From Rhizopus arrhizus (Eukaryota; Mucoromycota; Mucoromycetes; Mucorales; Rhizopodaceae): 64,000 nucleotides of DNA. This document shows positions 1 to 11,881 of this stretch, one piece after another. Each line of letters starts with the position of its first letter. Position 1 is the first letter of the stretch. The notes below the pieces were generated by a model, which was not told where the DNA came from, searched no databases, and saw only the letters and a program-made list of their open reading frames with translations. The translations under genes and the position numbers were made by a program. Location of the stretch: the NCBI GenBank assembly GCA_024220505.1, contig JAKZZE010000008.1:1302001-1366000 (forward strand). The letters run 5' to 3'.

Positions 1-366
1 GTTTATTGAATTCAATGTATGAAGCTCTTGATTCCAAAATTCAAAATCTGCCCGTTTATTTAATACCAGGAAGTTTATCATCAAGCTTTTGCTTTTCTTC
101 GTTAAATTTTAGATAATGGAAAGAAATAACTAAGAAGAGTAAGCAGACGAGAATCGAGCACCACCAAGTAAAAAAAAAAAAAGCGTACCGTACCAAAAAA
201 AAAAAAAAAGTAGATGTTGCTGGCTACTGGAGGAAAAGATGCTGCTTGGTTTAATTCATAGCGCTTAACCATATTTTAATTAATAGAATCATATAATGTT
301 TTAGTTCTCGTAGCACTTCAGTTGATTTGTAGTTAAAGCTAGTAGATACTTTATTCAATGAAAGGC
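1..366. other. non-coding sequence 3' of the transposase
   Basis: No credible reading frame was found. It holds two A-tracts (near 171-183 and 197-209) and AT-rich spacer downstream of the minus-strand transposase. No terminal inverted repeat for that element could be recognised here. Confidence 0.5.
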
Positions 367-1764
367 TTAGAATGGAGTTCGTTTAAAGCAATTTATAATT
401 TGATGTTTGGAATGGAAGCAAAAGCCATAAAGATCACTAAACCGAACGTCATTACATGCATCACCAATTCTAGAAGATAATGTCTCTTCTTTCATCAAAC
501 AATGGCGCTTCATTTTTCCTTTCACTAAGGCCCAGAACTGTTCAATAGGATTTAGCTCAGGCGAGTAAGGGGGAAGATACATTACGCTATAACCTCTAGC
601 CTCGATTTTTCGAATCATTGGTTTCGACTTATGGATACTAGCACTATCCATCACTAAATAACTGCCCTTTAAAGATTCATCCTCATCCATAATATTAAGG
701 AGCTCATTGATAAACTTAATAAAATGAGCAGTTGTTGTACCTTTTGGAGCTGGTTTTACATCAACTACACTGATGTCATCCTCCTAAGTTCCTTCGTCGT
801 CGTTAGTCTGAACTACACCTCTTTTCTTTCCACTGTTACCCTTTCTCTTCTTTTTGGCAACAGTGTCTAATTCAGGTTTGGGAGGGGGCTTTTTCAAAAC
901 GACATGAAGCACTGCAGACGAATGGATGGCTCCAATAACCGAGTGAGAAGTTATTCTTGTTTTTGCAGTTTTGACCACAGCGCGAGTTCCAGCTGGTGAT
1001 CTAGCCCAGTTATTTCTCATATTTATATGAAACCCGGCTTCATCGATAAACACGCAATCTTCTGTATAGTCCAAATCTTTGTCCTTCCAGTTCATAAACC
1101 ACTCGTATCTTGTCTCCAAATTGTCAACAGAGTTCCTAACTTTGGCTTCAAAATGAGGCTTTTTGACGGTAATCTGCATAATATTCCTCAAATGATGATT
1201 AAGCTGCGACTTTGATATAGAAAAGTCCTGGAATTGTTTAGTCAATTTTTCTATAATGTCATCAGCAAAGAGCTGAGAATCATCATCTATCAAATTCTTA
1301 ATATAGTTCTCATGTTTCGCAGTGAAAGTGTTCTTTGGACTACTATTATTTTTTGATTTTTTATAGGGCACTTCTCCCGTCTTTTTATATGTTTTCCACC
1401 ATCCTTTCGCAATATGTGGGTTAATCAAGAGTTCTTTGGAAAATTTAGTGATATTTCCTTTTTCTTCAGGATTTTCAATCATTTTATTAATAAAATCCTC
1501 TCTTTGCTTGTCTGTATAAGTATTGTGAACTGCTGATTTGGCAGATTTATCGTCTAAAGTGTTTGTTTCTTTAGCCTCTTTCACTACAATATTCTTTTCG
1601 ACAGGCTTATTAGCTAAATAACTCTTGCAGCTAGTTATTGTTTCAAGTACAATGTTTGGGTCTGTTATTTCTGTTAAGACACCTTCCATGGGATCATAAG
1701 CTCTTTCGCCATGCTCATCGAAAAGGTTGTCCATTCCATCTTTGAAATAAAAAGTATTTGGCAT
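367..1764 (-). pseudogene. Tc1/mariner (IS630)-type DDE transposase with one internal stop
   Basis: A cut-and-paste transposase read on the minus strand from ATG at 1764. An N-terminal helix-turn-helix region contains IAKGWWKTYKKTGEVP. The catalytic core follows: first acidic residue in CVFIDEAGFHINMR, second in YLVMDSASIHKS, third in the family hallmark PPYSPELNPIEQFW. The frame is continuous for 465 codons except for a single TAG at 784-786, just after a basic Lys/Arg-rich segment and between the first and second catalytic residues. The sequence after the stop stays in the same frame and keeps family motifs, so this is a young nonsense mutation rather than old decay. A shorter, more decayed relative lies at 25.2-25.7 kb. 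The family call is firm; activity is unlikely unless the stop is read through. Confidence 0.85.
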
Positions 1765-1785
1765 TGTAGAGATCTCAAAAGTTTG

Positions 1786-1822
<37 letters not shown>
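1786..1822 (+). repeat. 37-nt poly(A) tract
   Basis: An unbroken run of A on the plus strand, which is poly(T) in the sense of the transposase, ending 22 nt before its ATG. Similar T-rich leaders precede other start codons in this window. Confidence 0.9.
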
Positions 1823-1824
<2 letters not shown>

Positions 1825-1889
1825 AAATATTGTCTTTCGACAATTACTTTTTTTGTAGCAGACAATATCCACCGACCGGACTGTATACG

Positions 1890-1926
1890 TTTAAACTTAA
1901 ATATAAATTGAAAAATCAAGTTTAAA
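1890..1926. repeat. 9-bp inverted repeat upstream of the transposase
   Basis: TTTAAACTT at 1890-1898 is repeated in inverse orientation as AAGTTTAAA at 1918-1926, with a 19-nt AT-rich loop. It sits about 125 bp upstream of the transposase start. It could be part of a transposon end, but no matching copy was seen beyond the 3' end of the gene. Confidence 0.4.
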
Positions 1927-4204
1927 GAGCTAAATAGTCTCGATTTTTAGATTCAGTAAGCAATGAACAAACTATTGAGTTTTGCATTGAGCGGATAGAA
2001 TATTTACTCAGCATCCCTAGCTTTAAACTATTTATTTAATTTTGTATTAGGGACCAAGCAGGGTGAGATGGTATTATGATATGCATATTCTACTCAAGTT
2101 TTATGTCTTTCAACAACTCAGGATTGTTCTTGTACTTTCCAAAAGAAAGAAAACTTGTTTAATCATCTAAAGACAATGATACTATAAGCTTCTTGTGATT
2201 CCAGACTGTTATTATCAGGTTTTCCAAACAATGATTTATTCACAGGTTACTTCTTACTTTCCCTTGGTCCTTTTCTTTTTTATCCTTGCTTCCATAAGGG
2301 ATTTTTTAGCTTCTTTCACATCTAATTTGACTTGGCTTGGGCAATTATGTTATCTTGAAACGCCGCGTGTTTATTTAAGCCTGTAAATAAAATATCTTGT
2401 TTAAGCGTATTTATTCAGGCATACAGAATAAATTCAATATTATAATAATGCTTAAATGGGAGGTTTAGAGCGATGACAGATGTTTATATAAAGTGCATAG
2501 CTCTCTATATAGATTCTGAGATGGTATATTTATTATAGAATACAATTTCCGCACTGTATGTGATGTAAACAGGCACTATTCAAATAAAAAGTTTGGATGA
2601 CCCAGTGGTCATTTTCTCTTGTTTTATTTGTTTGAATCTTTCATTTTTTTTATACGCATATATGCTCAATCAATAGTAGATAATTTTGAGAAGTATTTTA
2701 ATTGAAGCTTTATTTGGATTAATTTTTTCAAAAGATTCACCATTTACTCAAACAATGTTACGTATTCAAAACATCCTTCTTAAATTCGACTTTGTCATGA
2801 CTTTAATATGAAAATAATTTATTTTGTCTTGAAAATAAAAAAAGAAAGGCTTGTTATTATTATTGATATTATCTTTTCTTAGTCAAACTTACACGATAAA
2901 ACATCTGTCTATATAGAGTGAGCTTAGTGTGTTGTGGAGTTAGAGAAAACAGCAATCATATTTTAAATGCAGACATGAAAGTGAGTATATTAAATTTTGA
3001 AATTACTGGTATATGCTTCAATAGCAATGGTGAATAGCGTAATTGCTTGGTTAAACATTTTTTTTCAAAGTAAAAAAAAAAAAGAAAAAAAGAAAAAGGA
3101 AATAACACTGCCGCCTGCACGGTATTAAAGATATTAAATAAACGTTATGCTTACAGCAGAGTTATATATTATAAAAGTTAAAACATTCGCTACTGTTGCA
3201 TTGTATACTATGAATAAGAAACAAATAACATGACTTCTAGAGAATGCTAACATATTAACATATAGCACTAAGTAGTATATATATTTATATTTTTCATTTG
3301 CATTGGATTTAAAAAATAATTTGCCTGGCCAAGACAAATTTTAAAAACTAGTCTGCTCCGCGACAGTTTTTGGCAAAAAAACTCCCACCATCTAGGCGTC
3401 CCTTTCAGGCAGGATGAAAACATTCTTTCTCCTCACCTTCAGCTGCAGCCTCCAGTAATTCAAAAGGTTTTTGATCCACCATCCAAACCAAAAACAAACC
3501 ATAAACCAAACCACAAACAATACCATAAATCTGCTATACAAATATACAATATAGTTTATGACACAAACCTTTACGATAAAGTAAGGTTAGTGGTTAGTGA
3601 TTAGTTACGAGAGAAAAGAAAAAAATCAGAATAGCGATCTTTTTTATACTTTTCAAATATGGCTTTGACTGCTTTTTTTTAACTTCACAAGTGACGGTTG
3701 TTATGGGAAAGACATGTGATATTTATGCAGTGAAAGATACGTTTAGGATAATAGGTTATATTATTTGTAAAGATGATAAGGAAGAATATGCTCCCTTTTA
3801 TTGAAACGCTTTACGAAAAAAAAATCCATTTATATTATTATGCCGCTACATTTTCATTTTTCAACTTCAACAATCTCAGCAAGGAAAAGTTCTCGTTTGG
3901 TCAAGTGCCTTGATGTAATAGTCTTTCTCAAAGCAAGAAAGATTATTTATGATCAACATCTTATTTAAGCAAATCAAATAGCTTCATGACCAATAGTATG
4001 AACTATAACATAAAGGTTTTTACTATCAGGGCAACGCATAATTTTAACCACATCCTTGTCAATTTTAACATAATTATCTTTAAGCCCTATTTTTTAAAAC
4101 GCTCAAATTTATTCCTCTGGCAAACTTAACGGCCACGATTATAGAACTTTTTTTTTTTTGTAAATAGGTTATTTTTATTTATAAAATATAATAGGAGTCA
4201 CACG
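1927..4204. other. AT-rich accessory spacer with one orphan exon-like frame
   Basis: Mostly AT-rich non-coding sequence. The exception is an open stretch at 3362-3580 on the plus strand (73 codons) ending at a good splice donor (AAA|GTAAGG). It is rich in Pro, Gln, Lys and Asn and contains QLQPPVIQKVFDPPSK. No partner exon could be joined to it, and the neighbouring frame just upstream is closed. It may be a leftover exon of a lost gene. Confidence 0.35.
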
Positions 4205-5337
4205 TCAAAGAGCGATGTGAACTTTGACGTTTTTGATTCTGTTGGCACTTCGACTGAACCAATACAATTGGTCACATAAACCTTGCTTGCTGACATAAAT
4301 GCTCTCCAAATCCTGACCTTTGTTGCTGAAAAACACCATAAAATAAAACGTTAGTGGATATGTCTTTAAAGAAAAGAGAAAATACAAACATGTCGCCTGA
4401 ACAAAAAAAGAGCCAATTTTTTTGAAAATTTCAAAATCACCAGTGGAACTTTCGCCCGATGACATGCAGTATGGCGACAAGACCGTATCCAGCCTTGATA
4501 TAATCTTGAGTTTCCTTTAGATCATTTTGTTGAAGTAAGGGGCCTGTTGTTTCCAAGATTGCTATTTCGATCTCACTTTCTATATTTGAAATGACACCAT
4601 CAGCATTATAGAAATGCTGATTGTCAGTATGGATCAACTTTAGCTCCTGGGATACAGCTTCTAATCTCTTTTCACCCAATGAAAACTTAGTCTTCTGAAT
4701 TGATTTTGATAACCAGTTCAGAATTGGCCATAGAATATAGTAGTTATAACTTATTTCGTTGTTGTAAATATCACTATCGTCAATAAACAACCCACTGACG
4801 CTATAATTAGGAAAGTTAAATAGACGCTACAGAACCTGAATGATCGATTAAAGACTTACAATGACTGCAGAATGGTATGAAAAAATTTCATGAATGGATT
4901 GTTTGACTTAAATACAAGCGAGGCCGCTTCGACTAGTACTTTATTTGAGGAAAACTCATCCGAAAGAGCCTACCAAACACTTGGGGTGTTAATGGATATC
5001 ACTATTTTACAATGTTAGTTGATATTTATACTCACAATAGTATCAAATATGTTATTGTAGAATCCATTATCTTCAACGAATGAGCAAGGCATCTCTTCAA
5101 GCGTGAGTCCAGTTTTTTTGATGAAATTTTTGGGGTAATATTCTCGTGTTATCTTGGAACCAAGCTTGTTTCCAAGTTGAACAACATTTAAATGTTCCAA
5201 GCTATAATAAAACGATATACTCAATATAGATGTCGAGCTAAATTAATTCCATGCATACCTATACTTATCGATATCACCATCTCTCTGCATAGTGTCAAGG
5301 GTTTTCTTCCATATATCCTAGACATTCATCTCGATAT
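4205..5337 (-). CDS. hypothetical multi-exon protein, possibly frameshifted
   Basis: No function is recognised. Reading the minus strand gives consecutive exon-like frames joined by good splice sites. An exon starting near 5337 contains DIWKKTLDTMQRDGDIDKY. It is followed by one with NVVQLGNKLGSKITREYYP that ends at donor GTGAGT near 5038, then an exon near 4970-4862 (KVLVEAASLVFKSNN), then a long one from about 4800 (YNADGVISNIESEIEIAILE). The C-terminal part (DFEIFKKIGSFFVQAT, then GLCDQLYWFSRSANRI) lies in another frame after 4437 and needs a frameshift or a very short intron there. Gene starts and ends are uncertain. The style, with an acidic Glu in an ILETTG-like strand, suggests a lineage-specific multicopy family. 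This is inference only. Confidence 0.45.
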
Positions 5338-5467
5338 CTTCTACTACTATTTTTTTTTTTTTTTGTATGAGGATTTCATTCGGATGCCGCATTTTTAGCT
5401 GATCATCATAAGAAACATTTTTTAATAACAGGGCTTAAACCCACGAACAAACAAACAGAAAACGACC

Positions 5468-7560
5468 ATGGAAATTGGAACTAGTGCCACCAGACGAGAG
5501 ACTAATCCAGCAGAAAGAACTTGACCACTTCGCTAGGGGACTTTGCCCTTATTTTTTCTTCACTCTCCTATCAGCGGTAAAAAAAAAAAAAAGATTGAAT
5601 TATATGGATAACCACTTTGAAAGATATGAAGAAAAGGGGATTGAAATTTATTATTATTATTATATATGAGAAATAAAGCGTAGCTCTGAGAGCATTTATC
5701 ACATTTTTAGCCTTTGCTTTGACAACATTTTGATTTCGCTAGATTTTCAAGACTTACTGAAAGGCTTTTTTTTTGTTACTCTCCTTTCTTTTTTAATAGT
5801 TACCTCATTTGATTCAGATGGTTCACCAAAAGATAAGCCTTCTGATACTGATACGTTGGTTGCTTCTTTACCATTTTTGTTTTACCGTGCTCACATATAA
5901 AGTAACGCGTCTCCTTTGGCAACAAACAAGGTTTCAATACTTCTTTGGACATATGGGAAACAGCAGTATTATTTCTTTTATGAACACGAGTCTGACGTTT
6001 GATCCAATTGGCATGATGGATAACAACATTGGTAAGCTAAACGTCAAATTCCACTGCGACTGCAAACTGGGATGTTAGGCAAAGATTCATTATAATATTC
6101 AAGAGTGCTTATTTGAACAAAAAGGTATAGAAGATGTTGATAGATGAAGTGGACAGCATTTTATATGTTGTTGTCAGTAAAAGTATGTATCTGCGAATAA
6201 GGTAATTGATAAATCTAGAATATTACAGGGATTGTGAAAGAAAATTACGTGTACATAATTCAGTTGCTCGGTTAGAAGAAGTAGAAATTGCCGGTAACAA
6301 ATTTGTTGGTGACCTTCTTTGTGAAAAAGTTGAAAAGAGAAAGGTGATATATTCTGATGCAAATGAATTGCTTTATTCACTATTTTCACGTTAGTTGAAT
6401 GGTTGATACAAGACCTTTAAAAATTCAAATCAAGTCAAAAACATACGACATCTAGTCATCACAGAACGTGGCTGTATTTGATTCTCCAGTCATTGAAAAA
6501 TCTAATATGAATACATTGAGTAGGAGAGTTGACATCTACTTGAGGAGTACAGAGGACTGCAAAATGATCATATAAAAAATCTAAGCCTTTTAAAAGTGGA
6601 TTATCCTATGGACTTTTTCAGCAAGTTCCAAGAATTTGATGAAGAAAGGCTCTTGGATAGTATAGCGGAAATGACATAGGATGACTCATTTAACAGATTC
6701 TTAAAATTCTCGTTAATCAACTTTGCTGTGAACATGAAGAGAATAACTCCCACGCCTGTCATGAATGAACGAACAATATTTGTTGAGATAGTTTCTTAAA
6801 TGTTTAAGTATTTTGAGAATATTACTGGGTTATTGTCGTTCAATTGGTAAGTGCTACAACTGCAGATAAAGTAATGTGTATATTGAAATGGTTTTTAGGT
6901 GCGAAAAAAATAAAATAAACAATCAGCAGCAGCGATTTTTTTTTCGTACAACAACAGAAGCCTGATACTTCTTCACTGCTTGACGGTATTGGAATCAGTG
7001 AGAATTACAATACAAGTATTATAACATAAAAAAAATATCTAATGTAATCATACTTCATAGCTTGAACATATCAACTAACTTTGTCCACGCTCTTGAAGAT
7101 TCAATCAAGAATATAAAAAGTGGAACTGATGCACTAAAAGAAATAATGTGCAAATACCCAAATGCGACAAGAAAGACCATAGAAAGAGTACATGTTATAC
7201 AAACACCCATGGCTTTGATTCGATACTCTTTAAAAAATGCAAAAAGTTGGAAAGCTGTGGAATGTGGTTCGGCTATATTGCCACTGATCTTTATATACTT
7301 TATAAGAGTATGTATCGTATTAATAATAATTCTTTGATAAGGAGTATCAACTAAAATAGCAAGATCCTTTCCTATTGTCAGAAACCCGATCCAATGTCAA
7401 GAATATATCTAATCTTTCACATAATTGAAATAACGCGTAAAATAACGTCATTTGAATCTGTGAGGAATTCCCAGAATAAAAAGGTAATCTATGAAAAATT
7501 CTCACAAACGACGTACAAGGTCTAAGAAATGAGTTTTTAAAAGTGGAAAGAGACATCACT
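5468..7560 (+). pseudogene. decayed coding fragments, unrecognised
   Basis: Several plus-strand segments read like protein but are separated by stops and frame changes. They are: 5468-5580 (start MEIGTSATRRETNPAERT, then HFARGLCPYFFFTLLSA in another frame); 5810-5990 (GSPKDKPSDTDTLVASLP); 6206-6394 (LRVHNSVARLEEVEIAGNKF); 7062-7290 (FVHALEDSIKNIKSGTDAL, then NATRKTIERVHVIQ). They may be exons of one degenerate gene, convergent with the minus-strand gene at 4.2-5.3 kb. I do not recognise a family. The grouping into one feature is a guess. Confidence 0.3.
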
Positions 7561-7885
7561 GTTATCAGCAGGTTTTTGAAAAGAGTACAACCATGTCCTT
7601 GCGATAAAAAAAAAAGCCATCAGAATTTAAATGGAATAAAAGCATACATATTCAAATGGTCTACTATCTATAAATTCAAGTTACATGTGTGTTATTGTGT
7701 TGGGTTATCGAAAGCAGAGTGAGTTATAAATTGCTGTATAGATAAATTATATTTATTATTTTAAACATTTGAATTAAAGAGTATATTAAAATATGGGGAA
7801 TTATTAATATTAATATCTAAAAGTATTCTATCCTATAATATATAAATGTATGAGACCCGCCCATACATGAAATCAAATAAATTAA

Positions 7886-10112
7886 TCAAGAATGAATTGA
7901 TTCAGAGCGGTCATTTTGAGAAGACATTGTCAGTGATCGATCGAGAGGAGGGCCATCAGAATCGAATGGTGGGAAGTGGCGAACGATACTTGAGGAGTGA
8001 ACAAGATCCTCACTACTACTTTCTGCATATTCATCATAAGGCATGACTTCATCACTACCGTTATACACAAAGTAAAAGGGTGCTGTACCAGTTTCCAAAA
8101 GTGATCTGTCTCTCAAGGTAACAGGAGGAGGAGGTTCTGACAGACTGTACAGTTCAGACACTGGAGAGTCAAGCCATCTCTCTTCGTGATTTGTATAAGA
8201 GTAGCCCTCAAAGGCACGATCCAGACTTTGACTGAGCATGTAATCGCTCGAGACGGGGGATAGACGAGGAGTGAGATGCAAAAACTCACTGTCAAAATGA
8301 CTAAAATCAGTTTCTGAATAAAGCGTGGGTACGTAGGGAGGCTTGATGCGTTTGGCGTAAATGAGATCCCAGTTGATATATAAAAAGTATGGATCGGAAC
8401 GTACGTCCAGGGCGCCATTAGGGCCAGAGCCCAAACGACGTGAGGGATCACGTTTTAAGAGACGAGCGATAAAGGTAGCCGTTTCGATATCAAAATGAGC
8501 TGGAAACTGAAGTGGATCCTCTCGAATCTTGCGATACATTTCATCTCGATTTTCATCCCAAAAGGGAGTAATCCCTGTCAGCATCTCATACAAGATCATA
8601 CCCATGCTCCAATAATCGACCTCATAAGAATAAGGTTGCTGATTCAAGATCTCTGGAGCCAAGTACTCTGCTGTTCCACAAAATGTTTCTGTCCTTTGTT
8701 CATCAAGGCTAAGGCCATCATAAAATTGCTTTGAAAGGCCAAAGTCTGTCAAGACCAGGTGTCCATCTGCAGTCAACAATATATTTTCTGGTTTGAGATC
8801 TCTAATATTCTATATTGAGAAAAATTGAACTAATCTTAAAATAGAAATTAAATATCTTTTTTACCTATAAAGGATACCTAATCGATGAAGTTCTTGAATA
8901 CCTAAAATGATCTCTGCTGTATAAAATCGACATCTTTCAGGCGGTAGTATATGATTGATACGAAGTTGTGTTGCCAGATCACCACCGACATGATAATCTA
9001 ATACAAGAAACAGTTGATTGATGTCTTGAAATGAATAATGCAATTTAATAAGGAATGGATGTTGTATGGAAGAAATATCTGATAGGATTTGTTGTTCTGT
9101 TTTGATATGAACCACCTGTCTTTGTTCGATCACTGTCTTTTTACTGATGGCTTTCAATGCCATTAAACGTGCTGATTTGCGATGTCTGACCAAGAGTACC
9201 TACTGAACCGGTCAACAGGCTATCCTTTTTCTTATTTTTATCATTACTTTTCCCATGCATCCTCTTCCTATCACTTTGATGAACTGAAAGTCTTGGATGG
9301 TAACAGGTAGGTGAGAAGAGATCACAGAAGCAATGCTTTCTTCTGATGGTTTCACATCAAAAGCAGACAAGTTCCTGATGGAAGAAATGTCGCTCAAGTT
9401 GTTCTGAATGACTTGACGAGGCATTGTCAGAAGATCGTTGTCATGACGATGGTTGTTATCCATCGATTGTTGTACATAGGACTGCACTTGGTGTTTAGGT
9501 ATAATGTGATCTTCTTCTCGCTGAGGTTGAAGGAATTCTTTTAAAAGAGAACACGATTTAATGTTTACATCATTCAAGCAACGATGAAGATAAAATTCGA
9601 GTTTATCTGCATTACTCTGTTTTTTACTAGAAAGAGTATGAAAGATCTTTTTCAGGGCATGATGATGACTGGTATTACTATGACTGCTGCTACTGCTGTT
9701 ACTATGACTACGTTGTCTTTGGTACATCAATTGATCACCTTTATGTAGTTTTGGTAATTGAACATTGAATTTACGAGAGTAATGTTTTATCTGTTTTATA
9801 AAATCAGCAAGAGATTCATATTATCCTATTCTCCTTTACTCTCTGATGAAGTTCTTGAAAATCTTCATAATAGCGTACAAGGACTAAATGTCTTGATGCT
9901 TCTTCAACAAATAAAGTAAAAACCTAGTATTTAAAGTTGGACATTTGTTTTCTCACGTGAAGATAAAAAAAAAGAGGGGAAAGTGTTACCGTAACTAGAC
10001 GATCTTGAAGATCTTGAGTTGAATGGTACATTAAAGTTGTTTCAATGACACCAACATGAGACCCTTGAGGTTTTTTTTGTAATAAAAAGTTGACTTTCTT
10101 TTTATACAGCAT
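7886..10112 (-). CDS. PX-domain AGC-family Ser/Thr protein kinase (SGK3-like architecture)
   Basis: Five exons (10112-9990, 9923-9840, 9790-9248, 9199-8865, 8801-7886) sum to 2001 nt, 666 aa. Residues about 15-150 resemble a PX phosphoinositide-binding domain (VLVRYYEDFQELHQR, then KLEFYLHRCL). The kinase follows: Gly loop IGRGCMGKV, VAIK-type lysine in LMALKAISKK, catalytic loop YRDLKPEN, DFGLSK, and an AGC activation loop TFCGTAEYLAPE. The tail carries a turn-motif-like TPRLSP and the hydrophobic motif FEGYSY, typical of kinases activated by PDK1 and TORC2. A long Ser/Asp-rich extension ends the protein. PX plus AGC kinase matches animal SGK3/CISK, which acts on endosomes. The start at 10112 is chosen because the first PX strand lies upstream of the internal Met at 10031; an additional upstream exon is possible. 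Confidence 0.85.
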
Positions 10113-10780
10113 CAATATAAAAGCGGAAAGAAGAAATGTGAGAAAGGGAACTCGTGAAAGAAGAAGCTTTTTTTTTTTTTTTTTTTTTTTTGGTAGGACG
10201 GAATTGGATGAAAACGTGTCAGTCAATTCAAAGTCGATCCTCCCCTTTTTAAACAAAAAAAAAAGTATCTATTTTTTCAACAAGTGGGCGCATTTTTTTT
10301 ATTCTTTGGATAGTCAAGACGTACTTTAATAATTAGTTAGTTTAATAAAAGGTATAATATTTATATTTACAAATTAACTTGTTTGTTACACTTTTTTACT
10401 GAGTTTCTTTATTTATTTATACAAACAACAAAGATTTTGACATGTAAACAAGAGAAAAAAAAAAAAAAAAAAAGCTGATCTAATTCGTATTCTTTAAAAT
10501 AACAAAAAAAAAAAAAATCATGTTCAAACACACTTTAAAATTCATTTAAAATCTTTTTTTTTTTGTCCTGTTGGACTTAAAAATACAATTTTCTGAAATG
10601 ATATACTATTTTGAGGAATAAATGTCGCGCTGACTTGTCGTTTTTATAAAAATGCGATGTATTTGAAAGCTGTATAAAATGATAGTTCCATATTTAGAAG
10701 TTTGATTTTATAAACTCAGGGGAATGATATGTGATTGGAGAATATTGTTTATGCGATAATTTGATTAAAGTTTGCAGATC

Positions 10781-10814
<34 letters not shown>

Positions 10815-11758
10815 CAACCTGATCTCATATCCAAGCAGACAGAATGGGATAAAAGAATGAAAAACCGTTATGGTTTGTCTCAATTTTGGTCATTCTATTC
10901 ACATTGGATTCAAACGGTCAAGTCATCTAATTATGCTCTAGAACTAGAGTCTGTACAATATAATGTTGGCAAAACACACTAAAAATGAGGTCAATTGAAC
11001 TGCTGCGATTAGTTTAAAGACTTTGATCGTGTTTAGACTCAGATAAGAGGAAAAGTAGTGAAATACGGTTTGCTAAAAGACTGGTTTCAACAAGTGTAAT
11101 GATTTGTATATCACCTGTTTGTTTCTTGATGGTATCGTAAGAAACTGATTTGAATGTATTTGTTTGTTGTTTTACATCATTTGCTGCTGATTGAAATTAC
11201 TTTAACTTTTATAAAGCATTGAATATTCTCGGTCAAATTCGTTCCAGTGAAATCATTTTCAGTGTTCGGAAACCCCGTCCGGCTCTATCTGCTTTCTTGA
11301 TATGGTTTTCAACTGTCCGTAAAAGGACAAAGTTCGCTCGTTTAAAGCTGCATTCAGTCAGCAAGACTTTTAAACGATGATTTTGGTCTCTTTTGGACTT
11401 TGGATGCTCACTGAATATCAAATAGTAATCTATTCAATCTTTATGTTCCTTCCTCTCAATTTGTTTTTAAGCTCAAGTTGACAATAGAATCATTCTTGTT
11501 TATGGTTTATTTGATATCTTCTGCTCATCACAGTTTACTTTGCGAGATTCAACTGAGTCATGAACAATTAGCAGTCACTATTTCGTAATTGAGTCCAATA
11601 GCACATTTTATAACTGATAAAACACACACACTTGTAACTAGGTTCAAAATGGTAATTTTCATCCATAACAAGACCAATGAAAACCAAAACATCTTTACAT
11701 TCTGACTTTAAAGTTTTTAATCTAACCGCACGGAAATATTTTGTTTATGCAGTCATCC
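10113..11758. other. non-coding spacer with poly(T) tracts
   Basis: Upstream of the kinase (minus) and the subtilase (plus). It contains T-runs at about 10170-10191 and 10784-10814 (31 T), several shorter A-runs, and no supported gene. A short GC-richer patch near 11230-11420 is open on the minus strand for 62 codons but has no recognisable motif or splice partner. Confidence 0.5.
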
Positions 11759-11795
11759 AGGTCATCTGAAGGCCGTACCTTTCATCAGATGACCT
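11759..11795. promoter_or_regulatory. perfect 11-bp palindrome in the subtilase promoter
   Basis: AGGTCATCTGA at 11759-11769 is repeated inverted as TCAGATGACCT at 11785-11795 with a 15-nt spacer. It ends 86 nt before the subtilase ATG. The arrangement suits a dimeric regulator. A function is not shown. Confidence 0.4.
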
Positions 11796-11800
11796 TATCT
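11794..11800 (-). promoter_or_regulatory. GATA-factor-like site (AGATAAG)
   Basis: CTTATCT on the plus strand reads AGATAAG on the minus strand, the core of fungal GATA-factor sites that control nitrogen-regulated genes such as secreted proteases. It overlaps the end of the palindrome. A single short match can arise by chance. Confidence 0.25.
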
Positions 11801-11881
11801 TCCTCCCCTTTTTTTTTCGTAAATAAAAAGAAAAAAAAAAAAAGAAAAAATTTCCCTTTTTTTTTTTTATCGATTTTTAGA

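Noticed and set aside
9924..9989. Reading through at the PX region of the AGC kinase gene instead of splicing
   Set aside because: The segment begins with GTAAC, ends with CTAG, and its removal joins RLVT to VFTLFVEEA, as expected for a PX domain.
11233..11421. 62-codon minus-strand frame with a GC-richer patch
   Set aside because: No homology recognised, no splice partner, and no start context; kept as spacer.
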